DNA from: Ruminococcus sp.
Lineage (GTDB): Bacteria > Bacillota > Clostridia > Oscillospirales > Ruminococcaceae
NCBI GenBank assembly: GCA_017525915.1
Contig: JAFXSC010000023.1
Location: forward strand, 1-32,596
DNA length: 32,596 nt
Direction of reading: 5' to 3'
Made by a program: the position numbers and the translations under genes. Shown here piece after piece: positions 15,793-23,114 of the stretch; position 1 is the stretch's first letter; every line of letters begins with the position of its first letter. A model generated the notes under the pieces. That model was not told the DNA's origin, ran no database searches, and worked only from the letters and a program-made list of their open reading frames with translations.

Positions 15793-17004
15793 TCACTGGT
15801 ACTTGCGGAAAACGAGCGTAGCGTTATGACCGCCGAAGCCGAAGGAATTGGAAATAGCAGCATTCACGGTATGCTCCTGCGGCTTGTTGGGAACGTAGTT
15901 GAGGTCAAGCTCGGGGTCGGGCTCGTCATAGTGGATAGTCGGCGGTACTATGCCGGTCTCCATTGCCTTGATGCAGGCGATAGCCTCGAGTGCGCCGCCG
16001 GCAGCGAGTGTATGTCCGATAGAAGCCTTTACGGAAGATACCGGTATATCGTAAGCCCTTGCGCCGAATACCTCCTTGACCGCCTTTGTCTCGTAGAGGT
16101 CGTTAAGACCTGTGGAAGTGCCGTGCGCGTTGATGTAGTCCACCTCGTCAGGGGACATTCCTGCGTTCTCCAGAGCCATTTTCATAGACCTTACCATGCC
16201 TACGCCGTCGGTCTTGGGAGCGGTAAGGTTGAACGCTTCGCTGCACATTGAAGCACCGGCAAGCTCACAGTATATCTTTGCTCCTCTTGCCTTTGCACTC
16301 TCCTCCGATTCGAGGATAACGGTACCGCCGCCTTCGCCCATGATGAAGCCGTCACGGTTCTTTGTGAAGGGACGTGCAGCGGTCGCCGGGTCGGGATTGA
16401 CAGACATCGCAAGGAGCTGATTGAAGCCGCTGATAACGAGGTGGGTAACTGTATTGGAGATACCTCCGCAGACCACCATATCGCAGGTGCCGTTCTCGAT
16501 GAACTGCTTGCCGAGCGCCATAGCATAAGCCGAGGAAGCGCAGGCAGTGCTCAGGTTGAAGGAAGGACCGCCGAAGCCGTACCTGATAGACACGAGAGCC
16601 GGAAGCTCGTTCGGCATTTTTTTCAGTGTGATATTGAGGGGCTTTTCAAGCTCATAGTCCTCGTAGGAATTGTCGATAACGCCGTAGATAACGCCTACCC
16701 TGCCGAGGTCATAGCCCTCTGCATCGCAGATGCCGCAGTCCGCAACAGCCTCGCCTGCGGAAGCAAGACCCATTCTGGTGGTGGTAGTGGTGGCGTTGAG
16801 CTGGCGCTTTTTCCAGTATTTAGCGGCTTCCTCCTCGAAGGAATCGTCCACCTGTGCCGCAACGGTGGTGTCATGTCCCTCAGTGGGGACACGGTCGAAG
16901 GTACGCATACCGCACTTGCCTGCGAGGAGACCCTCCCAGTAGTCAGCGACGTTGTGTCCGACAGAGGTAACTGCGCCGAGACCGGTGATAACTACTTTTT
17001 TCAT
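15793..17004 (-). CDS. Beta-ketoacyl-ACP synthase, FabF/KAS II type
   Basis: 403 residues from the ATG at 17004 (KKVVITGLG start; an AAAGGAT site is 6 nt upstream). An upstream in-frame start at 17040 would add 12 non-conserved residues and is rejected. The catalytic triad is complete: Cys155 (TACASS), His294 (NAHGTST) and His331 (KASIGHT), with Lys326 and the GFGGHN loop (389-394). It performs decarboxylative condensation of malonyl-ACP with an acyl-ACP. The intact Cys argues against a chain-length-factor or decarboxylase-only role. No second ketosynthase (CLF) is present in the window. It is followed by the repeat-rich gap. It sits in a specialised context, so the housekeeping fabF name is not assigned. 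Confidence 0.9.
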   Translation of the reverse strand: MKKVVITGLGAVTSVGHNVADYWEGLLAGKCGMRTFDRVPTEGHDTTVAAQVDDSFEEEAAKYWKKRQLNATTTTTRMGLASAGEAVADCGICDAEGYDLGRVGVIYGVIDNSYEDYELEKPLNITLKKMPNELPALVSIRYGFGGPSFNLSTACASSAYAMALGKQFIENGTCDMVVCGGISNTVTHLVISGFNQLLAMSVNPDPATAARPFTKNRDGFIMGEGGGTVILESEESAKARGAKIYCELAGASMCSEAFNLTAPKTDGVGMVRSMKMALENAGMSPDEVDYINAHGTSTGLNDLYETKAVKEVFGARAYDIPVSSVKASIGHTLAAGGALEAIACIKAMETGIVPPTIHYDEPDPELDLNYVPNKPQEHTVNAAISNSFGFGGHNATLVFRKYQ

Positions 17005-17023
17005 ATTCTTATCCTTTCTTTCT

Positions 17024-17065
17024 AATTCCGAATTCCGCATTACGAATTAATAATTACGCATTAAT
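17024..17065. repeat. Heptanucleotide repeat (six AT-rich 7-mers)
   Basis: Six consecutive 7-mers: AATTCCG, AATTCCG, CATTACG, AATTAAT, AATTACG, CATTAAT. The array runs into the 3' end of the dehydrogenase gene and supplies its last three codons and stop. Similar 7-mer arrays occur at 21933-21960 and probably around 20773-20800. Confidence 0.7.
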
Positions 17066-18184
17066 AAGGTGTTTGTCCCAGACGGACTTATCCTTGTGCT
17101 CGTATGAGCCGAAGCCGGTACAGCCGGCGAGCCTGTCGAGCTCGGCAAATATAGCGTCCGCACCGTATTCCTTATAATAGTCGGCAAGCGTTTCCGCAAG
17201 TCCGAGAGTGTCCTGCACAGCCTCCATGAACAGTCCCTCATCGCAGCCGGGCTCGTCCTCAAGGGCGTTCACATACTCGTTGAGTATCAGCGATACCATG
17301 CTCAGCGCGGCATTTCCGGTATCGGCATCGGTATCGTTCTCCCTCCCGCTGATGAAGTCGAGGAAGCTCAGAGGCTCCTTCGGGCAGCCCTGCTCCAGCC
17401 ATTCGCTCATGCGTCCGCAGCTGTAACCGAGAAGGCTCCTGTTCCTCTCTATGCGGAAGGCGTCAGGCTTTCCGCCCATAAGTCCGAGACCTATGCTGTC
17501 GAGTATCTCGAAGGCGTCCGCGACCGTATAAAGTCCGGATATCGCCTTCCTTATCTCCTTAACGGAAGCACCTGTGCTGTCATGGAGGTAGATAGCGTGA
17601 GCGACCATGCAGGAGAGTATCTGGTTGAGGTAGATGTGGTACTCGTCCGCGAAAACTATGGGCTTCTTGCCGGCAGCCTTTACCAGTTCAGCCGCCTTTT
17701 CGATGTTCTTCTTTGAATTGCCGGGGAGAATATTCAGCTCAACGAAGCCCGTGAGCTTTACCGGATAGAAGAAGTGCATACCGAAGCAGCGCTCCTTGCC
17801 GGAGATATCCGCAAATACCTCCGCAATATCAAGGGACGATGTGTTGGTGAGAAGGAGACAGTCCTCGCGGACAATGCCTGCAAGCTTTGCGAAAAGCTCC
17901 TTCTTCACGCCCATATTCTCGAAAACAGCCTCGATAACGAGGTCACAGTCCGCCATATCCTCCGCCCTATCGGTAAAGAGGAAGGCTTCCTTTCTGGCGT
18001 CGTACTGCTCCTGCGTGAGCTTCTTGCGCCTGAGCTGCTTGTCGAGGGTCTTTATGAGTGCGGCAGAGTTCTCCTCAGCGCCGAAGGTGTCCAGCACAAC
18101 GAACTCCGCACCGTCTATCTTGTCGAAGAACAGGGAGAAGATATCCCTGCCCATTTTTCCGTAGCCGACTATACCTATCTTCAT
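17054..18184 (-). CDS. 3-hydroxyacyl-CoA dehydrogenase family protein
   Basis: 376 residues. The N-terminal Rossmann domain has GYGKMG (7-12). The catalytic region contains NTSSL (114-118), His137 in HFFYPV, Glu149, and Asn187 in LNQI, all expected for NAD-dependent 3-hydroxyacyl-CoA dehydrogenase. It is about 90 residues longer than the usual 280-residue HbdA/PaaH form; the extra length lies in the C-terminal helical domains. In this cluster it is the only candidate for beta-ketoacyl reduction, in place of a FabG-type SDR (inference). Its start overlaps the upstream crotonase stop by 4 nt (ATGA). The last residues (Ile-Asn-Ala) are encoded by a heptanucleotide repeat. Confidence 0.85.
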   Translation of the reverse strand: MKIGIVGYGKMGRDIFSLFFDKIDGAEFVVLDTFGAEENSAALIKTLDKQLRRKKLTQEQYDARKEAFLFTDRAEDMADCDLVIEAVFENMGVKKELFAKLAGIVREDCLLLTNTSSLDIAEVFADISGKERCFGMHFFYPVKLTGFVELNILPGNSKKNIEKAAELVKAAGKKPIVFADEYHIYLNQILSCMVAHAIYLHDSTGASVKEIRKAISGLYTVADAFEILDSIGLGLMGGKPDAFRIERNRSLLGYSCGRMSEWLEQGCPKEPLSFLDFISGRENDTDADTGNAALSMVSLILNEYVNALEDEPGCDEGLFMEAVQDTLGLAETLADYYKEYGADAIFAELDRLAGCTGFGSYEHKDKSVWDKHLINA

Positions 18185-18873
18185 AGCTCAGTCTCCTTGT
18201 AGTCCTGCATGATAGTCTTAGCCTTGCCGGGGACGAAATCTCCCCTTGCGGCGATGTATCCGATGAGCTTTTCAGCCGCAGGGATACCCTGCTTCTTCTC
18301 GGCAAATATATCCGCCCAGCCTATCTCATAAGCTCTCTCGGCAGGTATAAGTTCGCCCGACATGACGAGCTCGTAGGCATTCTGAAATCCGCATATATCA
18401 ATAGTCCTTGCAACACCGCCGAGCGCCGGAAGTATGCCGAAGGTGGACTCAGGCTGACCCACACGCGCGTTCTTCTCGATTATCCTGTAATGGCTGTTTA
18501 CCGCTATCTCGCTGCCGGAGCCTATGCAGAAGCCGGTCACTACGCTTACCACCGGGAAGGGCAGTCCGCGCAGGAAGGTGAAGAAGTGCTTCTGTCGGAT
18601 ATGTCCTGCCGGAAGCTCACCAGTAGCATCATCGTAGCTCTCGTCCGCGGAACGCTGTGCAAGCGCCTCAACGTCCGCACCTGTACTGAAATGGCGTCCG
18701 CCGCCGCATATTATCATGCCCTTTATGCCGCCGGACTTTGCCCTTTCCTCGACCTCAGCCATAACTGCTTCGTAATCGCGGAAGAAATCTGCGGTCATGA
18801 GATTGTTCGAGGGGGCATTCATAGTAAGGCGGAGTATGCCGTTTTCCTCTGTGAGGAGCATTGTATCACTCAT
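18181..18873 (-). CDS. Enoyl-CoA hydratase/isomerase (crotonase) A
   Basis: 230 residues from the ATG at 18873, which has GGAGG 8 nt upstream; the GTG at 18882 is part of that ribosome site. Crotonase motifs: GRHFSTGADV (first oxyanion-hole segment), GSGSEIAV with the equivalent of Glu144 and VGQPESTFG with the equivalent of Glu164 of rat crotonase, so hydratase/dehydratase chemistry is possible. It would remove water from a 3-hydroxyacyl thioester made by the adjacent dehydrogenase, with which it is translationally coupled. Related beta-branching ECH enzymes of trans-AT PKS are an alternative, but no HMG synthase is seen here. Confidence 0.85.
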   Translation of the reverse strand: MSDTMLLTEENGILRLTMNAPSNNLMTADFFRDYEAVMAEVEERAKSGGIKGMIICGGGRHFSTGADVEALAQRSADESYDDATGELPAGHIRQKHFFTFLRGLPFPVVSVVTGFCIGSGSEIAVNSHYRIIEKNARVGQPESTFGILPALGGVARTIDICGFQNAYELVMSGELIPAERAYEIGWADIFAEKKQGIPAAEKLIGYIAARGDFVPGKAKTIMQDYKETEL

Positions 18874-19285
18874 TGCCGGCACCTCCGTTCTTCTCTGCCA
18901 TAAGGCGGTAGAAGGCTCTGGACTCGCACGCGAGTATGTCCTCCTGAGAGCCTGTTCTTGCCGCGATGAAGCACTTGTTTATCTCGTGTATCTGCTTTTC
19001 GGTCTTGTCCTTGAAAAGCTTTCCGGCGAAGTCCTCCGCGTCCCCTGCCGGTATCACCATATCGAAAGCGCCGCTTATATCCGCGCTGACGCTCTCTGCG
19101 TCATCAGCCGCAAAAGCCGTAATGAAGGGGATATCCGCCGGGAAGGAAGCGTCCGCCCTGAAGTCAGCGCCGCCGTATACGATGAGCATACAGGGCTGAC
19201 CGAGAGCCGCAGTATCGCCGCAGACCTGAGAGAGCGACTGTGTCTCCCTTACCTCTGTCACAAGTTCCATTTTATTGATCTTCAT
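18866..19285 (-). CDS. Small protein, possibly a crotonase-like fragment without active site
   Basis: 139 residues; I do not recognise a family with certainty. The middle (LIVYGGADFRADASFPADIPF) and the C-terminal helix (EDILACESRAFYRLM) look like parts of a crotonase fold. The GGG-E and G-PE catalytic segments are missing, so it is unlikely to be an active hydratase. It overlaps both neighbours (hot-dog thioesterase and crotonase A) by 8-14 nt, in frame with strong coupling, so it is a real translated gene and not a shadow. It might be a scaffold or partner of crotonase A. Confidence 0.7.
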   Translation of the reverse strand: MKINKMELVTEVRETQSLSQVCGDTAALGQPCMLIVYGGADFRADASFPADIPFITAFAADDAESVSADISGAFDMVIPAGDAEDFAGKLFKDKTEKQIHEINKCFIAARTGSQEDILACESRAFYRLMAEKNGGAGNE

Positions 19286-19682
19286 TTTCCATCTTCTCCA
19301 GACATTCCCTTACCGCCTCCGGGATATCGCATATCATCCTGTCCTTGTTGACATATGCGAGCTTTCCCGTAACGCGGCAGGCAACGAGTCCTGTGTTCTT
19401 GTTTATGATATTGTGCTTGTAGCTCAGTATCCCTCCGGTACAGCTCATCTCCGTGTCTATACGCACGTCGTCCATGAGCCTGAGCTCGTGTATATAGCGC
19501 TGTGTGCTCTCGAGGACTACCGGGAAAAGCCCCTCGTCCACGATGATATCGAGCAGACCGTTCACCTTGAAGAAATTCCACAGTGCAGTCTCCGCATATT
19601 GCAGATATACCGAGTTATTGACGTGTCCGAAGGAATCGAGCTCATAGCCGCGCACCGTAAGCGAATAGGTGCTGTGCCTCAT
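19272..19682 (-). CDS. Acyl-CoA/ACP thioesterase, hot-dog fold (4HBT family)
   Basis: 136 residues with the family signature YELDSFGHVNNSVYLQYAE; Asp16 is the likely catalytic residue of the 4-hydroxybenzoyl-CoA thioesterase (YbgC/FatA-like) class. Normal length for the family. Its start overlaps the stop of crotonase B by 4 nt (ATGA) and GGAGG precedes it. It probably releases the finished acyl chain from ACP or CoA, which makes it the second thioesterase of the cluster besides the type II enzyme at 11007. Confidence 0.85.
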   Translation of the reverse strand: MRHSTYSLTVRGYELDSFGHVNNSVYLQYAETALWNFFKVNGLLDIIVDEGLFPVVLESTQRYIHELRLMDDVRIDTEMSCTGGILSYKHNIINKNTGLVACRVTGKLAYVNKDRMICDIPEAVRECLEKMENEDQ

Positions 19683-20392
19683 TTATCCCTCGCCTCCAGA
19701 GCTCTCTCGAACTGTCCGTCAGAGGGGTCGGTCATGCCCTTTGCGGCATTGTTGAAGGTTTCAATGATGGCGTGTATCTGCGCGAGGGACTTGCCCTCCA
19801 TGAGCTGCTTTACGAAAGCCATAGTCTCATCGAAGGAGTTCTTCTCCGTGCTGAGCTTAGTCACAAGACCGATGTCCAGCGCGTCCTTTGCCGGTATCAT
19901 CTCGCCGGCAAGTATCATCTGCAATGCCTTTTCCTTACCGAGAAGGCGGTAAAGTCTCTCCATGCCGCCCATGCCCGGAACTACGCCGTGCATTATCTCC
20001 GGAAGTCCCAGAAATGCAGAGGGAGATGCTATCCTGAACTGACAGGAAAGCGCTATTTCAAGTCCGCCGCCGAAGCAGCCGCCGTTTATTGCAGCAGCGG
20101 TAATTATCGGCAGTCCCTCTATCGTGCGGAGGAGCTCCCTCGCACTGCGGAGCTTGTCCGAGAGCACGTCGGTGCCCTCACTGCCGAACAGCGAAACGTC
20201 TGCGCCGTGGGAGAAATGCCTGCCCTTTCCTACAATAACAAGAGCCCCTACCTGCGGATTTTCGTCCAGCCAGCCAAGGAGCTCCCTGCGGTCTATAAAT
20301 TCCGGCTCAGTGAGCAGGTTCTTGGGACCGTTGTCAATAGTAAGAACGGCGATATTATCCTCGGCGCGAAGCTCTGATAATTTCGACCTCAT
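19679..20392 (-). CDS. Enoyl-CoA hydratase/isomerase (crotonase) B
   Basis: 237 residues. Motifs: GRHFSHGADVSLF (oxyanion segment), FGGGLEIALS with the first catalytic Glu and FLGLPEIMHG with the second, then VPGMGGMERL. Both acid/base residues are present, so it is a competent hydratase or isomerase. It differs clearly from crotonase A, so the two may act at successive steps (dehydration, then double-bond isomerisation or a later cycle). It starts 10 nt after the second ACP gene, with AAGGTG as ribosome site. Confidence 0.87.
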   Translation of the reverse strand: MRSKLSELRAEDNIAVLTIDNGPKNLLTEPEFIDRRELLGWLDENPQVGALVIVGKGRHFSHGADVSLFGSEGTDVLSDKLRSARELLRTIEGLPIITAAAINGGCFGGGLEIALSCQFRIASPSAFLGLPEIMHGVVPGMGGMERLYRLLGKEKALQMILAGEMIPAKDALDIGLVTKLSTEKNSFDETMAFVKQLMEGKSLAQIHAIIETFNNAAKGMTDPSDGQFERALEARDK

Positions 20393-20402
20393 TCAGATCA
20401 CC

Positions 20403-20705
20403 TTACTGATTGACGATATCGTTTCCGTACTGATAGATCTTGCAGAACATATCAACAACGCTGCTCATTGTGTCCATAGGCGACTTGAGCATATACTTGC
20501 CGATGCTCTGGAGCTTGATATCGAGGCCGTACTTGTCAGCGGTCATCTCGATGAGCTCAACGAACATGAGTGAATCGCTTCCGAGGTCTTCCTGCGGATT
20601 TGTGTCCATAGTGATCTCGTCGCGGTCAACTTCACATTCCTCTGCGTAGTAATCGAAGATCATGTCCTTGATCTCCTGTCTGATCTGATCTGTAAGTTCT
20701 CTCAT
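20403..20705 (-). CDS. Acyl carrier protein (second ACP)
   Basis: A 100-residue acidic protein with LGSDSLMFVEL; Ser45 is the expected phosphopantetheine site. It is somewhat longer than a standard 75-80-residue ACP, with an extended N-terminus and C-terminus. GGAGG lies 9 nt upstream of the ATG. Position between the acyltransferase and crotonase B suggests it carries the growing chain, while the ACP at 11709 may carry the starter (inference). Confidence 0.9.
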   Translation of the reverse strand: MRELTDQIRQEIKDMIFDYYAEECEVDRDEITMDTNPQEDLGSDSLMFVELIEMTADKYGLDIKLQSIGKYMLKSPMDTMSSVVDMFCKIYQYGNDIVNQ

Positions 20706-20797
20706 TTTAATAAGCCTCCATGTTATTTTGAGTTTATAATATACTGCCCATCCGGACAGCGGAACAAAACTTGGTTGTTAGTGCTTGGCTCGTAGTT
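20706..20797. other. Short intergenic gap with 7-mer-like repeat remnants
   Basis: 92 bp between the AT and ACP genes. On the minus strand it can be read as 7-mers (AGAACTA, CGAGCCA, AGCACTA, ACAACCA), similar in style to the arrays at 17024 and 21933. No terminator is evident, so the two genes are probably cotranscribed. Confidence 0.4.
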
Positions 20798-21697
20798 CTA
20801 AGCAAGTACATCTTCAAGGGAATACATCCTGCACTTTCCGCGTGCGACACGCGAGAACTTCTTCACCGCGCCGTTCGCACTCACGTCATAGAACTCCGTG
20901 ACGCCAAGGCGTTCGAGCTCCTTCAGCGTAAGGTCCCAGCGGATAGGGGTGTAGCAGTTTATGACATTCTCCCTCATCACCTCGTCACCGGTGGTTATCA
21001 TGCGGCAGTCGAAGCCGGATATCATGGGATATACCGGGTCGCTGTACGCTATCGAGGTGCAGAAGTCGTTGTACTCCTTCGTGTAAGCCTCCATTACCGG
21101 GTGGTGGTAGGCAACGCCTGTGCCGAAGCTGAAAGCCTTCAGCGCACCGCCTTCAAGGGCATACCCGAGAGCTTCCTCTATCTTGTCGGCTCTGCCGCTT
21201 ATCATGACGTGGAAGCTGGAGTTTCCGCTTCCTACGATGAGCTCGTCCGGTGAAAAGCGCCTGCTGAGGTACTCGGACGCTTCCTCGTAGCTCATGCCGA
21301 TGATAACGCCCATATCGAGCTTCATGTTGTTCTGCTCAAGGCACTTCATAGTGGAGCGGTTCATCATGATTATATCGTGGGCAAATTCGTGGCTCACCGA
21401 GCCGAAGCACGCGCTGATGCTGACGATGCCGGAGCTGTAACCGGCACCGATATCGGGGACTATCCCCTGTTCGATGTAGTATTCAAATACGACCCTGTCG
21501 CAGATAAGGGAAATGACCCATTCGGCAACGCGGCCGTTGTAAGCGGAATTCTTTTCTATATCCTTGTTGAGTCCGAGCCTTGAAAAAGCATCATCGAGGT
21601 AGCTCTCGTACTTCTCCATAAGCATAGGGGGAAGGTTTATGAGTAGCTTTTCGGGCTTGGAGCCTATCCCGTTGAAAAGGAATGCACGTTTAAGCAT
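20798..21697 (-). CDS. Malonyl-CoA:ACP transacylase-like acyltransferase (trans-AT)
   Basis: 299 residues from the ATG at 21697, which has AAGGAG 7 nt upstream; an earlier in-frame TTG at 21715 lies over the ribosome site and is rejected. FabD fold: nucleophile Ser88 in GYSSG, Arg114 (MMNRSTM) at the position that binds the malonyl carboxylate, Asn159 in GNSSFHVMISG, and His198 in AYHHPVM. The usual His of GHSxG is Tyr and the usual Met-Gln after the Arg is changed, so it is diverged. It should load malonyl (or a related) extender unit onto ACP in trans. It is the first gene of the cluster, behind a TTGACA promoter. Confidence 0.87.
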   Translation of the reverse strand: MLKRAFLFNGIGSKPEKLLINLPPMLMEKYESYLDDAFSRLGLNKDIEKNSAYNGRVAEWVISLICDRVVFEYYIEQGIVPDIGAGYSSGIVSISACFGSVSHEFAHDIIMMNRSTMKCLEQNNMKLDMGVIIGMSYEEASEYLSRRFSPDELIVGSGNSSFHVMISGRADKIEEALGYALEGGALKAFSFGTGVAYHHPVMEAYTKEYNDFCTSIAYSDPVYPMISGFDCRMITTGDEVMRENVINCYTPIRWDLTLKELERLGVTEFYDVSANGAVKKFSRVARGKCRMYSLEDVLA

Positions 21698-21727
21698 CAC
21701 ACATCTCCTTATCAAATTTATACTTCA

Positions 21728-21756
21728 ATATTATCATTATATAGGCGTGATGTCAA
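21728..21756 (-). promoter_or_regulatory. Promoter of the biosynthetic cluster
   Basis: On the minus strand: -35 TTGACA (21756-21751), 17-bp spacer, -10 TAATAT (21733-21728). This places the start of transcription about 25 nt upstream of the acyltransferase ATG. Confidence 0.7.
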
Positions 21757-21891
21757 GAAGAATATTGCGGTTTCAGCGGATTTCTGGGAATTTGACGAAA
21801 ACGCGCCGAAATATAACAGAATTTTATATATTTTTGCGTTTATACTACTTGTATACTAACCATAAATTGCGTTTTGGTGCTGACGCTGACA

Positions 21892-21924
21892 ACAAACGTG
21901 CCCCCTTGTACTCTTGTACTCTTG
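21892..21924 (+). repeat. Dispersed short repeat, copy with internal 8-nt duplication
   Basis: 21892-21916 matches the inverse of 15751-15776 with one mismatch; the 8-mer TTGTACTC is duplicated here. Confidence 0.6.
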
Positions 21925-21932
21925 CGCCCCTA

Positions 21933-21960
21933 CACTATGCACTACGCACTAATAACTGAT
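21933..21960 (+). repeat. Heptanucleotide repeat (four 7-mers)
   Basis: CACTATG, CACTACG, CACTAAT, AACTGAT in tandem. The pattern matches the style of the array at 17024-17065 with a changed first base pair set, typical of short tandemly repeated repetitive (STRR) sequences. Confidence 0.6.
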
Positions 21961-21982
21961 ATGCACTTATAACCGGCAGGTC

Positions 21983-22011
21983 TTGCTATTCCAGTGCAAA
22001 TGTGCTATAAT
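21983..22011 (+). promoter_or_regulatory. Promoter of the two-component system
   Basis: -35 TTGCTA (21983-21988), 17-bp spacer, -10 TATAAT (22006-22011) with TGTGC immediately before it (extended -10). Confidence 0.7.
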
Positions 22012-22052
22012 ACATTATATAAGATACAAAACCGTTTGCTGGAGGTGATGCC

Positions 22053-23114
22053 TTGAACAGGCTCCTTGACACGTTCGCTATTCTCCTGATATGTCTCGCG
22101 GGATTTGCCGCCTCGGACTCCCCTTTTATCCCCGTCGCTGCATTCCTTATCGCCGTTTCCGCCTCATCAGCGGTACAGCTCCTCTCCGGAAAACTTCCCG
22201 CTTCCCTTATCATAGCCGCGTGTGCCTCAATGTGCATCTTCTGTCCGGTATTCTTCTGCGCTCTGCCGCTCCTGCTTTACTGTGCGCTCGCGGAAAAGAG
22301 ATGGTGGCTGGTACTTCCTGCTGCCGGAGCGCTCGGTGCTTCCGGTGCTCTCAGCGGCCTGCAATACATAATCGCTGCCGGCGGTTCGGTCGCTGCGGTG
22401 ATAATGTTCACGAGGATCTCCAGACTTGAAGAAAGCGTCCGCAGTCTCACCTCCCTCCGCGACAAGATAACGGAGAACAACCTCCGCCTTGCACAGCAGA
22501 ACGTCCTTCTCGCCGAGGCTCAGGACAACGAGATCCACCTTGCGACCCTCAGAGAGCGCAACCGCATCGCGCGTGAGATACACGACAACGTCGGACATAT
22601 GCTTACCCGTTCGCTTTTGCAGTCCGGCGCGCTCATTATCATAAACAAGGACGAAAATCTGCGCGAGCCGCTCGAAAGTCTCCGTTCGACCCTCGATACC
22701 GCTATGACGAGCATACGCGAGAGCGTACACGACCTGCACGATGATTCCGTTGACCTTAAAAAGGTCATTTCGGACGCCCTCGAAGCGGTGAGCAACAGTT
22801 TCAGGACTTCCTTCGACTACGATATCAGCGGCGATATCCCCGGAAAAAAGAAGATGTGCATAGCCGGTGTCGTCCGGGAGAGCATTTCCAACGCCTCAAA
22901 GCATTCCTCCGGCGACAGGCTCATCGTGGTCCTGCGTGAACACCCCTCGTTCTATCAGGTCACCGTTGAGGACAACGGCAGCTGCTCTGAAATAAGAGAG
23001 ACCGGCATAGGTCTGAAAAATATGACCGACCGTGCGGAGAGCGTCGGCGGAAGGATAAGCTTTATCCCATCCGCAAGCGGTTTCCGCGTATTCATGACGA
23101 TACCAAAGGAGTAA
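22053..23114 (+). CDS. Sensor histidine kinase, NarL/DesK family (HisKA_3)
   Basis: 353 residues starting at TTG, chosen because GGAGGTGA lies 4-7 nt upstream and the nearby ATG at 22048 is in another frame. Residues 5-120 form four or five membrane helices with very short loops, so it probably senses within the membrane. A coiled coil spans about 121-165. The phospho-acceptor is His177 in RNRIAREIHDNVGHML (HisKA_3). The ATPase part shows the N-box with Asn280 (RESISNASKH), DNG at 307-309 and GIGLKNM. The stop codon overlaps the response regulator start. The arrangement is that of DesK/DesR and other systems that often govern ABC exporters or membrane lipid genes; the stimulus is unknown. Confidence 0.9.
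   Translation: MNRLLDTFAILLICLAGFAASDSPFIPVAAFLIAVSASSAVQLLSGKLPASLIIAACASMCIFCPVFFCALPLLLYCALAEKRWWLVLPAAGALGASGALSGLQYIIAAGGSVAAVIMFTRISRLEESVRSLTSLRDKITENNLRLAQQNVLLAEAQDNEIHLATLRERNRIAREIHDNVGHMLTRSLLQSGALIIINKDENLREPLESLRSTLDTAMTSIRESVHDLHDDSVDLKKVISDALEAVSNSFRTSFDYDISGDIPGKKKMCIAGVVRESISNASKHSSGDRLIVVLREHPSFYQVTVEDNGSCSEIRETGIGLKNMTDRAESVGGRISFIPSASGFRVFMTIPKE

Larger units (their letters stand above)
21757..21982. other. Divergent intergenic region between cluster and two-component system
   Basis: AT-rich near the cluster promoter, then repeat material (a dispersed 25-bp repeat at 21892-21916, an 8-nt tandem TTGTACTC, and 7-mers at 21933-21960). I see no gene and no clear dimeric operator here. 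Confidence 0.5.

Noticed and set aside
15454-16251. Short open frames within the repeat block, for example 15454-15762 minus and 15607-16251 plus
   Set aside because: They are formed by repeats, or run antisense into the ketosynthase gene, and show no domain or ribosome site.
18181-20392. Beta-branching (HMG synthase) cassette of a trans-AT PKS
   Set aside because: AT, ACP, KS and two crotonases are reminiscent of it, but no HMG-CoA synthase-like gene is present and the KS keeps its active-site Cys, so this reading is not supported.
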